From an uncultured Pseudomonadota bacterium (GTDB lineage: Bacteria > Myxococcota_A > UBA796 > SXON01): a DNA stretch of 37,031 nucleotides. The notes under the pieces are model-generated. The model was given only the letters and a program-made list of their open reading frames with translations, was not told where the DNA came from and did no database searches. Below, piece after piece: positions 1 through 7,786 of the stretch. The stretch is from the NCBI GenBank assembly GCA_903891165.1, contig CAITDR010000205.1, forward strand, positions 1-37,031, given 5' to 3'. The position numbers were made by a program, and so were the translations under genes. Numbering within the stretch: the first letter of the stretch is position 1; every line of letters starts with the position of its first letter.

Positions 1-523
1 GCCTGCCGGGCTGCTTCGGCTTCTGGACCACGCCCGCTGTCCCGTCGTCAGCGGGACGACGGGCATTATTCCTCCCGATGCACCCACGATCCCGCTGCTT
101 CATGCCGCGAATTTTTCGCTGGGTGTTGCCTTGCTGGCGCGTTTGGTGGAGGAGGCGGCGCGGGCTTTGGCCGACTTCGATGCCGAGGTGGTGGAATTCC
201 ACCATATCGGAAAAAAGGACGCTCCTTCCGGCACGGCGCTGCGGCTGGCCGAGGCGATCCGGCGCGGCCGGGGTGCCCAGCTTCCGCTCACCCACGGACG
301 CACCGGTCCCCGCCAACCCGGAGAGATCGGTATGCACGCCCTACGCATGGGCGATGTGGTGGGAGATCACACGGTTTTTCTCGCGGGTCCCGGCGAGCGG
401 TTGGAGCTGCGGCATGTGGCCAGCTCCCGCACGGTTTTTGTACAAGGGGCGATGCATGCGGCACGTTGGCTGGTGGGCCGCCCCCCCGGGCGCTACACCG
501 TCGAACAGGTCCTGGGCTTGTAG
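1..523 (+). CDS. dapB: 4-hydroxy-tetrahydrodipicolinate reductase, 3' part
   Basis: This is the C-terminal part of DapB, the NAD(P)H-dependent cytoplasmic reductase of the diaminopimelate/lysine pathway. The frame is open from base 2 and ends at TAG 521-523, giving about 173 visible residues. Family motifs appear in order. PVVSGTTGI is the loop near the nucleotide. HAANFSLGVALL starts the C-terminal domain. HHIGKKDAPSGTA is the substrate-binding and catalytic signature, with the His pair and Lys that bind tetrahydrodipicolinate. The N-terminal Rossmann start (GxxGxMG) lies outside the window. The end matches the usual C-terminus, so the gene is cut only by the window edge. The next gene starts 59 bases downstream with its own promoter-like sequence, so co-transcription is not required. 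Confidence 0.95.
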   Translation, partial: PAGLLRLLDHARCPVVSGTTGIIPPDAPTIPLLHAANFSLGVALLARLVEEAARALADFDAEVVEFHHIGKKDAPSGTALRLAEAIRRGRGAQLPLTHGRTGPRQPGEIGMHALRMGDVVGDHTVFLAGPGERLELRHVASSRTVFVQGAMHAARWLVGRPPGRYTVEQVLGL

Positions 524-533
524 TCTCTCCTGC

Positions 534-563
534 TTGCGGGTGGGCCTCAGGTGGGGGTACAAT
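534..563 (+). promoter_or_regulatory. Candidate sigma-70 promoter for the first thioredoxin-like lipoprotein
   Basis: TTGCGG (534-539) and TACAAT (558-563) are separated by 18 bases. The ATG at 583 lies 19 bases after the -10, so the leader would be only about a dozen bases. The same TACAATGT string stands 18 bases before the ATG at 14959. The -35 is a weak match, so the call rests mainly on the -10 and its position. Confidence 0.45.
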
Positions 564-582
564 GTGGCATCCTTGGTGATCC

Positions 583-1488
583 ATGCGCGTTCTTTTTTTC
601 AGTCTCCCCCTCTTCCTCCTCGCCTGCAATCCCGACAGCGATGGCGACGGCCTGACCGACAAGGACGAGGAGGCCGCCGGTACCAACCCCGACAAACGCG
701 ATAGCGATGGCGATGGCCTGGGCGACGCCAAAGAGGTGGACTTCGGCACCGATCCGCTGGTGGAAGACACGGACGGAGACGGGCTTCTGGATGGCGACGA
801 AAAAGACCTCGGCACCAGCGGCACGTCTGCCGATACCGATGCGGACGGCTACACCGACTTTGCCGAGTCCCTGGCGGGCACCAACCCGGTGGATCCCGCG
901 TCGGTGATCTACAAGGGTGGCTGGCCCTTCAACCCGGACAAGGACAGCATGACCGTGGGTGACCCGGACGAACGTCGGGTGATTGCCGGGACCAGCTATG
1001 TTCCCCGCTTCCAGTTGGTGGATCAGTTCGGCGAGACGGTGGACATCTACGACTTCGGCCACCAGGGCAAGCCCATCCTGATCGACCTGTCGGGCGCCTG
1101 GTGCTACTGGTGCAACGAGATGGCCAAGCTGATCGAGCGTCAGCCCAGCACCTTCGATGATTTTGCGGGCGATCCGGCCTATCCTTGGATCGAGTCCCTT
1201 CCGGACATGGTGGAGAACGGCGATCTCTACTGGGTCACCATCCTGGACGCGGGCAACGGCAGCTACCAGACCCCGCCCACCGAGCGCACGATCTCCACAT
1301 GGTACGCCACCTACCCCAGCCCCTACATCCCCGTCATGAGCGATCCGGACTGGATCGTACGCGGCTGGATCGATCCGGACGGCTGGCCCACGGTCATGCT
1401 GGTGGACGAGAACATGCTCGTGAACACCTTCGACAAAGCGGACTACACCGTCGCGATCACCGCCGCGATGGAGATGGTCAAGCCCTGA
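583..1488 (+). CDS. Lipoprotein with thrombospondin type-3 repeats and a thioredoxin-fold domain
   Basis: The 301-residue product starts with a lipoprotein signal ending in FLLAC (Cys15). Residues about 18-105 hold four DxDxDG(L/Y)xD repeats ending in GTxP, the thrombospondin type-3 / EF-hand-like calcium-binding pattern. Residues about 140-300 form a TlpA-like thioredoxin fold with the redox pair CYWC (Cys174, Cys177) in the context GAWCYWCNEM. A later GWPTVML segment supplies the expected cis-Pro. The protein is probably an envelope-anchored thiol-disulphide oxidoreductase presented on a calcium-stiffened stalk. The substrate is unknown. A second protein of the same architecture follows at 1582, so the two are probably paralogues. 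The CYWC pair differs from the WCGPC of that neighbour, which suggests a different redox potential (inference). Confidence 0.85.
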   Translation: MRVLFFSLPLFLLACNPDSDGDGLTDKDEEAAGTNPDKRDSDGDGLGDAKEVDFGTDPLVEDTDGDGLLDGDEKDLGTSGTSADTDADGYTDFAESLAGTNPVDPASVIYKGGWPFNPDKDSMTVGDPDERRVIAGTSYVPRFQLVDQFGETVDIYDFGHQGKPILIDLSGAWCYWCNEMAKLIERQPSTFDDFAGDPAYPWIESLPDMVENGDLYWVTILDAGNGSYQTPPTERTISTWYATYPSPYIPVMSDPDWIVRGWIDPDGWPTVMLVDENMLVNTFDKADYTVAITAAMEMVKP

Positions 1489-1497
1489 GCTGAGGGT

Positions 1498-1514
1498 GGG
1501 CTTTACAGCCCTTT
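1498..1514 (+). terminator. Weak hairpin terminator
   Basis: GGGCT (1498-1502), loop TTAC and AGCCC (1507-1511) are followed by TTT, ten bases after the stop at 1488. The stem is short and the T-run minimal, so termination may be partial. Confidence 0.4.
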
Positions 1515-1581
1515 GACCTCAAGAAGCTGCATTTTTTCCACTTGGACAGCATACTCATCCTTGGTACTTCAGGAGGCCTTC

Positions 1582-2397
1582 ATGTCCCGCTCTTTGCTGC
1601 TTTTCGCGTCTTTCCTTGTTGCCTGTGGTGGCAGTCCTGGTGACGAGGGGAACAACCCCGGGAAAGAGGAAGGCCCTGTCGATGCCGATGGGGATGGCCT
1701 GCTGGACAGTGAAGAAGCCGACCTGGGCACCGACCCCGGCATGGCTGACACCGATGGCGACGGTTTCTCCGACTTCGACGAAGTGGAAACCGGCTTCAAC
1801 CCCACCTTTGAGTGGTCCCACACCATCGCCGAAGGGGACTACGCCCCGGGTAGCTGCCCGGTGGCTCCCGACCTCTCGGTAGCCGGGCCAACGGGGGTTG
1901 GCGGCTTCGACTACAACGGCGAGCACTATGAGTGGACCACCTACCAGAAAGGCGACGTGGCCGCCAACTGGGAAGGCACCGACACCTTCGGGCAGCGGAT
2001 CTCCTTCTACAACTTCTGCGGGAACTACGTCCTGATCGGCGTAGGCGCCGCTTGGTGTGGTCCCTGCCAGCAGATGGCTTCCACCCTGGAAGAAGAGCAG
2101 GCCGAGATCCGCGAGAGCTATCCCAACTTCCAGGCTTTCGAGCTGCTGATGCAGAACACCTCGGGCACCACGCCGAACGCCACCACCCTGGAGCGGTGGA
2201 AGTCCGGCTACGGCCTGGACACCGTTGCTGTGGTCGGTCCTGACGATTCCGCCGAAGAGGGCCTCACCCCGTTGGATGCCGACGGCTACATCCCCACCAC
2301 CATCCTGCTTTCCCCCACCATGGAAGTTATTTCTATGGACGAGGGCCTGACCGGCTCCGGTGTGGTTGCAGCGATTGCCCGGTACGAAGGCCGCTAG
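1582..2397 (+). CDS. Lipoprotein with thrombospondin type-3 repeats and a TlpA-like thioredoxin domain (WCGPC)
   Basis: The ATG at 1582 is chosen because AGGAGG (1571-1576) sits five bases upstream and the product then begins with a lipoprotein signal, MSRSLLLFASFLVAC. An in-frame start further upstream would spoil this signal. The 271-residue protein has two DxDGDG calcium-type repeats (about residues 34-74). A TlpA/thioredoxin fold follows, with the active site AAWCGPCQQM (Cys159, Cys162) and a cis-Pro region near GYIPTTILL. It is probably a membrane-anchored thiol oxidoreductase, paralogous in design to the protein at 583-1488. Two extra cysteines (Cys92, Cys146) precede the active site and could form a structural disulphide. 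The partner or substrate is not evident. A strong terminator follows at 2417. Confidence 0.87.
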   Translation: MSRSLLLFASFLVACGGSPGDEGNNPGKEEGPVDADGDGLLDSEEADLGTDPGMADTDGDGFSDFDEVETGFNPTFEWSHTIAEGDYAPGSCPVAPDLSVAGPTGVGGFDYNGEHYEWTTYQKGDVAANWEGTDTFGQRISFYNFCGNYVLIGVGAAWCGPCQQMASTLEEEQAEIRESYPNFQAFELLMQNTSGTTPNATTLERWKSGYGLDTVAVVGPDDSAEEGLTPLDADGYIPTTILLSPTMEVISMDEGLTGSGVVAAIARYEGR

Positions 2398-2416
2398 TTC
2401 AGTCGGGTTCGCGGTA

Positions 2417-2450
2417 CAGAGCCGGCCTACGGGTCGGCTCTGCTGCTTTT
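2417..2450 (+). terminator. Rho-independent terminator
   Basis: CAGAGCCG (2417-2424) pairs with CGGCTCTG (2435-2442) around a 10-base loop, followed by TGCTTTT. It lies 20 bases after the stop at 2397, between convergent genes. The minus-strand side lacks a T-run, so it serves the plus-strand gene. Confidence 0.75.
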
Positions 2451-2489
2451 GGGGGGAGGGTCGGAGGAGGAGGCGGCGCTTTGGCCTGT

Positions 2490-3878
2490 CTACAACGCTG
2501 TGCCGTCACAGTCGTTGTCGCGACCGTCTCCCGCCACTTCCAGGTCGGCCGGGCTGATGTTGGCGTCGGCATCGTCGCAGTCACCGCCCTGCTCGGTAAA
2601 GCCGTCTCCATCGTCATCATAGACTTCGGTACGGTCGTCGGTAATGCCGTTGCAGTCGTCGTCTACACCATCCGCACGTTCGGTGGCGCCGGGCCAGGCG
2701 GAGGGGTCCGCATCGTCACAATCGCCCGCGGCTTCGGTATAGCCGTCGCCGTCATCGTCGTAGTTGACGGTTCCCTCGTCCGCAAGGCCATCGCAGTCGT
2801 TGTCCAGGCCGTCGGCCAGCTCCGGCGCCGTGGGGTAGATCGTCGCGTTGCTGTCGTCACAGTCGCCGGTGTCGTAGCCGTCTCCATCCCGATCCAGGCT
2901 GCCCCGGTCGGTGACCCCGTCACAGTCGTCGTCCACACCGTTGCTGATGTCCTCGGTGGCGCCGGGGTTCACGGCCGCCGCGCTGTCGTTGCAGTCCCCT
3001 TGCAGCTCGGTGTAGCCGTCGCCATCATCGTCGGCACAGTCGGTACCTTCGTCTATGTTTCCATTACAGTTGTTGTCGATGCTGTCGCAGCTCTCGGGGA
3101 TGCCCGGCGCGGCGGCGGCTTCGTTGTCATTACAGTCACCACCGCAGGCCGTGGTGCCATCGCCATCCAGATCGTAGAGGCTGGGTTCGCCATTCTCGCA
3201 GTCGTTCGCACGCAGCTCTACTTCCCGGAGTCCGGCACCGCCCAGATCGATGCTTACAATACCCACAATTGGATCGCCGTCCTGCGGGGTGTATAGCAGC
3301 GGTACCTCCAGCTCCATGCCCGAGAGCACCTTGGCCTCGCCCTGAGCACTGGAGAAGAGGGAGCTGGTGAAGAAGAGGCTGTTCAGCTGGATCGCGGCGG
3401 CGCCACTGTTTCGGATGGTGAAGCTACCTCTACCAATATCTCCAGGATCCACCGGGCCAAAGTCCACCATGGGTGGGTAGATGTCCAGCGACGGGAAGGC
3501 GGCGGCGCCGCGCAGGTCGATCACGTGCTCCGGATCACGCTCCTCGTCCGTGACCAGGGTCAGGCGTGCCTGGTGGTAGCCCTCCTCCTGTGGGGAATAG
3601 CTCACGGTGATCGCACCACTCTCGCCGATGGCGATGGTGGGCAGGTTGCTGTCATCCGCCGAAAACCAGCTACCCGCAATGTCCAGGATGGAGAGGTCCA
3701 CCACGCGGATCTCGGTGCCCGCCACATGGGTCAGGGTCAGCTCCTCGGTGGTGGTGTCGCCCACGGCGATGGTGCCGAAGTCCACCAGGGAGGGGGAGAC
3801 CGTCAGCTCCTTGGGCACTTTTGTCAGGGAGGTATCCCCTTGACAGGCCAAGAGAAAAAGTGGAAGAAGGTAGCGCAT
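2490..3878 (-). CDS. MopE-repeat lipoprotein with two Ig-like (choice-of-anchor D/ASH) domains
   Basis: The 462-residue product begins with MRYLLPLFLLAC, a lipoprotein signal with Cys at 12. Residues about 25-125 and 130-230 are two Ig-like domains of the ASH / choice-of-anchor D type; the phrase VDFGxxxxGD occurs in both. From about residue 235 to the end there are five MopE-type metal-binding repeats of the form DDDGDGYTE..GDCDD...PGATE..DG.DNDCDG. Only the first repeat keeps the third Cys (ESCDS); the others replace it. This looks like a surface-anchored, calcium-binding structural or adhesive protein with no enzymatic motif. Its ATG follows the upstream gene's TAA after one base (TAAGATG), so translation is probably coupled to the 780-residue MopE protein upstream. 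Confidence 0.85.
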   Translation of the reverse strand: MRYLLPLFLLACQGDTSLTKVPKELTVSPSLVDFGTIAVGDTTTEELTLTHVAGTEIRVVDLSILDIAGSWFSADDSNLPTIAIGESGAITVSYSPQEEGYHQARLTLVTDEERDPEHVIDLRGAAAFPSLDIYPPMVDFGPVDPGDIGRGSFTIRNSGAAAIQLNSLFFTSSLFSSAQGEAKVLSGMELEVPLLYTPQDGDPIVGIVSIDLGGAGLREVELRANDCENGEPSLYDLDGDGTTACGGDCNDNEAAAAPGIPESCDSIDNNCNGNIDEGTDCADDDGDGYTELQGDCNDSAAAVNPGATEDISNGVDDDCDGVTDRGSLDRDGDGYDTGDCDDSNATIYPTAPELADGLDNDCDGLADEGTVNYDDDGDGYTEAAGDCDDADPSAWPGATERADGVDDDCNGITDDRTEVYDDDGDGFTEQGGDCDDADANISPADLEVAGDGRDNDCDGTAL

Positions 3879-3879
3879 C

Positions 3880-6222
3880 TTAGTTTTTCCTCCGACGACG
3901 CAGTGCCCCCAGGATACCTAGCCCAAACGTCGCAATGCCCGCGCCCCCGGTGCCATCACAGCCACAGGATCCGGGGGGCTCGGTGCCCTTTCCGGTGTCC
4001 AGGCTGTCGCCACAGACATCGTTGTCCACCACGCCGTTGCAGTCGTTGTCCAGCCCGTCACAAAGCTCGGCCTGCAGCGGGTTTACCCAGCCGTTCTGAT
4101 CGTTGCAGTCCCCGTCGGCCTCGGTGACACCGTCCTCATCCAGATCCTCGGCCCCCTCGTCGGCCTGGCCGTCGCAGTCGTTGTCCAGACCGTCCAGAAG
4201 CTCCGGGGCCGCGGGAGAGCTGGTAGCGTCGGCATCGTCACAGTCGCCAGCCTCCTCCGTGAAGCCATCGCCATCGTCGTCTGAGATGGGGGTATTTTCG
4301 TCGGTAGCGCCATCGCAGTTGTCATCGCGACCATTGGCACGTTCGGCGGCATTGGGATTTACGGAGGGATCCTCGTCGTTACAGTCGCCCTGGTCCTCAG
4401 AGATGCCGTCGCCATCGTCGTCTCGTACCGATGTTCCCTCATCTACAACCCCGTCGCAGTCGTTGTCCTTGCCGTCGGCTATTTCGGTGTTGCCGGGGTA
4501 GGCGTCGGCATCGAAGTCGTCGCAGTCTCCGGCGACCGCTGCATAGCCATCCTCGTCCGGATCGCTGAGACCGCCGTCCACCAGACCGTCGCAGTTGTTG
4601 TCCACCCCATCCAGGTCGTCGTCCGACGCGCCGGGGTACACGGAGGGGTCGCCATCGCTACAGTCGCCTTGAAGCTCGGTAGATCCGTCGCCATCGTCGT
4701 CATAGGCAATGGTGTTATCATCGACGATGCCGTTGCAGTCCTGGTCGGCTCCGTCCACCACTTCGGTGCCTTCGGGGTGGGTGAGTGCTTCGTTGTCGTC
4801 GCAATCTCCCCCCTGCTCGGTATAGCCGTCGCCGTCGTCATCAAAGGCGGTGGTTCCCTCGTCTACCGCACCATCACAGTCTTGATCGACACCGTCTTCG
4901 ACCTCGGGAACACCGGGGTAGACCGTGGCATTACTGTCCCAGCAGTCGCTGCCTCCTCCTCCGGCGTAGCCGTCCCCATCCACATCCTGCAGGTCGGCGC
5001 CATCACAGTCCTGATCGATGTTGTCGTAGGGGATTTCTGCTGCGCCGGGATAAATGGTGGCGTCCCGATCCGAGCAATCGGTATTGGTCGATACAAAGCC
5101 TGTAGGCGCGGTACAGGCCAGCGTGACCGGACCAAAGCCCCAGCCGTCGCCGTCGCGATCCTCGTACCAGGAATTGAGGTTGGTGGGGTTGTCGTCGATG
5201 GTCCCGTCGCAGTCATCGTCGATGCCGTTGCAGGACTCGGCCGCGCCCGGGTAGACGGTGTTGCTGCCGTCGTCACAGTCGGCGCTGTTGCCGACGTAGC
5301 CGGTGGGGCGGGTACAGGAGGCGTAGCCGCTGGCAGCATTGCCAAAACCGTCGCCATCGCTATCTGCATACCAGGTGGTGGCATTGCTGGGAACCGGCGT
5401 ATCTACGCCGCCATCACAGTCGTTGTCCAGGCCGTCGCAGCTCTCGGCCGCACCGGGGAACACCGTCCGGTTGCTGTCGTCGCAGTCGGTGCCGCCGCAG
5501 CTATCGTCGGTATAGCCGTCGCCGTCGGCATCTCCGCAGGTTCCATCATAGATATTCTGCCACATCCCCGCGTTGCTGGTTTGGGAGCTATAGCCGGCAC
5601 AGCTCCCCAGCAAAAGGTTGGTGTCCCCAAAGAGCACCACGTCGTAAGGGGTGCGTGCATGACCGACACTGTTCGGCTGGGCAACGGCCGCGACCGCACT
5701 TCCACCGTAGTAAATCAGTGCGGTACCGCCTGCGACATTGTTGCTCGCCGCAATGTAGGCGCTCGTCATCCCCGAGGTGACATCGTCCGCCACAATGGTG
5801 GCGGTGGATGCACAGCCACCCCCGCTGATCACCGAGTTCCCCAGCGAAAGTGGTACCCCCATGCTGGTCATCAGTGCGTTCACACGGTTGTTCCAGGGTT
5901 GAAAGCCGGTGCCGGTGCCATAGTCCCCGGAAACCACTAACCTTCCGCCGTTGTTAACAAAAGTGGTCAGCGCGTTGGCCTGGGCGGCGCTGAAGGCGGA
6001 AGCCGGCATCAGGATCACCACGAGCTTGTAGCCAGTGTAGTTCGTGGGCCAGACGCTGGACGTGGTGGTTGTGACCGAGCCGCCCGCGGCGACAAACTGG
6101 TTGGTCAGGGTGGCCACGTCCCCCGCGGTCATCAGCGTAGGGTCGTAGTAAACCCAGGTGTCGGCTGCAAGAGCCTTGGTACTCCACATCAACCCGGAAA
6201 GCAAAAGCAGGGACTTCCGCAT
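3880..6222 (-). CDS. Secreted MopE-repeat protein with an N-terminal amidotransferase-like fold and a MYXO-CTERM-like tail
   Basis: The 780-residue product has a Sec signal ending near KALAA. Residues about 20-240 resemble a flavodoxin/class I glutamine-amidotransferase-like domain, with alternating strands such as YKLVVILMP and NGGRLVVSGDYG. No catalytic triad is obvious. Ten MopE repeats follow. The first three are the long type (WYAD.DGDGFG...ASCTRPTGYV..ADCDD) and the last seven the short type (DDDGDGYTEQGGDCDD). The C-terminus has a CGCDGTGG motif, a hydrophobic helix and RRRRKN, which is the architecture of MYXO-CTERM sorting signals (Cys-containing motif, transmembrane segment, Arg cluster). 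The protein is therefore probably processed and anchored at the cell surface. GGAG lies 6 bases before the ATG. It is the first gene of a two-gene unit with 2490-3878. Confidence 0.86.
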   Translation of the reverse strand: MRKSLLLLSGLMWSTKALAADTWVYYDPTLMTAGDVATLTNQFVAAGGSVTTTTSSVWPTNYTGYKLVVILMPASAFSAAQANALTTFVNNGGRLVVSGDYGTGTGFQPWNNRVNALMTSMGVPLSLGNSVISGGGCASTATIVADDVTSGMTSAYIAASNNVAGGTALIYYGGSAVAAVAQPNSVGHARTPYDVVLFGDTNLLLGSCAGYSSQTSNAGMWQNIYDGTCGDADGDGYTDDSCGGTDCDDSNRTVFPGAAESCDGLDNDCDGGVDTPVPSNATTWYADSDGDGFGNAASGYASCTRPTGYVGNSADCDDGSNTVYPGAAESCNGIDDDCDGTIDDNPTNLNSWYEDRDGDGWGFGPVTLACTAPTGFVSTNTDCSDRDATIYPGAAEIPYDNIDQDCDGADLQDVDGDGYAGGGGSDCWDSNATVYPGVPEVEDGVDQDCDGAVDEGTTAFDDDGDGYTEQGGDCDDNEALTHPEGTEVVDGADQDCNGIVDDNTIAYDDDGDGSTELQGDCSDGDPSVYPGASDDDLDGVDNNCDGLVDGGLSDPDEDGYAAVAGDCDDFDADAYPGNTEIADGKDNDCDGVVDEGTSVRDDDGDGISEDQGDCNDEDPSVNPNAAERANGRDDNCDGATDENTPISDDDGDGFTEEAGDCDDADATSSPAAPELLDGLDNDCDGQADEGAEDLDEDGVTEADGDCNDQNGWVNPLQAELCDGLDNDCNGVVDNDVCGDSLDTGKGTEPPGSCGCDGTGGAGIATFGLGILGALRRRRKN

Positions 6223-6281
6223 GGAAACTCCAACCCCTAGGATACCACAAGTGGATGGCCTATCAGACTGTGATGCCCGAT

Positions 6282-6320
6282 CCCCTCCGATTGTCCCAAC
6301 GCTGCGTAGCCTCGGAGGGG
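6282..6320. repeat. Inverted repeat in the divergent intergenic region
   Basis: CCCCTCCGA (6282-6290) and TCGGAGGGG (6312-6320) are exact reverse complements separated by 21 bases. They lie between the divergent starts at 6222 and 6342 and end 22 bases before the glycosidase ATG. The pair could be an operator or a leader hairpin for the plus-strand gene. No T-run follows. Confidence 0.5.
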
Positions 6321-6341
6321 CGAGTGTGTAAGGAAGGAGGG

Positions 6342-7784
6342 ATGTGGTTGCTGTTGCTTGCCTGCTTGTCGCCCTCCGGCCCTTCCGCCCAGGAGCCCGC
6401 TCCCCCGGTCACGACCCCGAGCGCACGTGGGCCACGCGAGGGCAAGGCGCCACGCCCGGCCGGTCGAGGAGGCCGGAACCTGCCCGACGGCGACACCCTG
6501 GTGCTGGGGCCGGAGGCACTGCCCACCGATGCGCCGGCGCGTACCCTCCAGCTGATTCCGGGCGTTGAGCTGGGGCCGCTGGCGCCGCTGATGGGCGTCA
6601 ATGGGGGGCCGTCCTCGAAAGGAGCACCGCCCAATATTGTGGAGCTGTATCAAAAAGTAGGCATCACCGCGATCCGTCCCCACGACTACGACGGAGCCTT
6701 CGACCTCTTTCCTACCTTCGGCTTTGGTCTGAATGGAGCAGGGGACTATTCGGCGACGGATGCGGTCTACCAGCAGATTTCAACCGGTGGTTTTGGTCTT
6801 TTTCTTCGTTTAGGAAATTCCTATCATACAGCCGCACCTATCGAGAATATTGAACTGGCCCAACAGAAGATGGTTGCCACCGTGCGGCATATGGTGAAGG
6901 TGGCCAAGGCCGCCGGGCGGCCCCTGGAGTTTGTAGAGATCTGGAACGAGCCCGACAATCCGGACTTCTGGAAGAAGGAGCAGGCAGATTTTTTTGATCT
7001 TTTTGCGGGGACCGCGAAGGAGATCCGGAGCAATTTCCCGGAGCTGAAGATCGTGGGACCGGCGTTGACGCCAGGGGCGACCCGCGCGCCCAAGGGCATG
7101 GCCTGGGCGGCGGCCTTTTTTGCGATGGTCAAGGAGAGAAAAGTTCCTTTAGATGCGATCTCGTGGCATATGTACGCCAATAAACCCGAGCTGTACAGCC
7201 ATGCGGCCACTCAGTATCGGAAGTATGCCGAGGAAAATGGCTGGGGGGATCTTCCACAGATTGTGAGCGAGTGGAATACGGCTTTCCGGCCCGGTGCTGG
7301 CAGGGGACCGGGGCAGCAGGGTACGGAAGTACGGGAGAAGAAGCAGGCTTCTGCGGTGGTGGCCGCCTCCTGGATTGCGATGCAGCAGGCGGGTGTGGAC
7401 GATGCCTATTTTTATTGCGGGGTGGACCCGGCGATGGAGGCGTCGCACTTCTACGGGATGTTTCGACCGGACGGAAGCTCCAAACCGGCGGGTCTGGCTT
7501 TTGTGCTCTTCAAGGAGATGATGGCGCATCCCACACGGGTGGATCTGGCCATGGATCGCACCGATGACCTGTGGGTTTTGGGAAGTAAAAACGCAGCGGG
7601 TGAAGTGGTGGTGCTTCTCGCAAATGCCAGCGGGGATCGGATTGCCTGGGAGAGTCCGCGCGTCGTGACGGAGAGCTGGAAGGTGGCTGAGCCGGAGGCC
7701 GGGGTGGTGGTAGAAAAAGGAAGTAGCAAGGCGGGGGTGGTGGAGCCCTGGAACCTCGTGCTGTTGAAAATGGGCGGGGCCTAG
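6342..7784 (+). CDS. GH39-like (clan A) glycoside hydrolase lipoprotein
   Basis: The ATG at 6342 is preferred because AGGAAGGAGG directly precedes it and the product then starts MWLLLLAC, a minimal lipoprotein signal. A 29-residue extension from an upstream start would bury the signal. A Pro-rich linker runs to about residue 65. Residues about 75-400 form a TIM barrel of the GH39/clan-A type. WNEPDN contains the acid/base Glu203, WHMY (275-278) follows, and IVSEWNT carries the presumed nucleophile Glu310. A small beta domain ends the protein. The family retains anomeric configuration and includes beta-xylosidases and iduronidases; the actual sugar here cannot be read from sequence. The transporter gene starts two bases after its stop, suggesting that the products of hydrolysis and uptake are linked. 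Confidence 0.82.
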   Translation: MWLLLLACLSPSGPSAQEPAPPVTTPSARGPREGKAPRPAGRGGRNLPDGDTLVLGPEALPTDAPARTLQLIPGVELGPLAPLMGVNGGPSSKGAPPNIVELYQKVGITAIRPHDYDGAFDLFPTFGFGLNGAGDYSATDAVYQQISTGGFGLFLRLGNSYHTAAPIENIELAQQKMVATVRHMVKVAKAAGRPLEFVEIWNEPDNPDFWKKEQADFFDLFAGTAKEIRSNFPELKIVGPALTPGATRAPKGMAWAAAFFAMVKERKVPLDAISWHMYANKPELYSHAATQYRKYAEENGWGDLPQIVSEWNTAFRPGAGRGPGQQGTEVREKKQASAVVAASWIAMQQAGVDDAYFYCGVDPAMEASHFYGMFRPDGSSKPAGLAFVLFKEMMAHPTRVDLAMDRTDDLWVLGSKNAAGEVVVLLANASGDRIAWESPRVVTESWKVAEPEAGVVVEKGSSKAGVVEPWNLVLLKMGGA

Positions 7785-7786
7785 CG

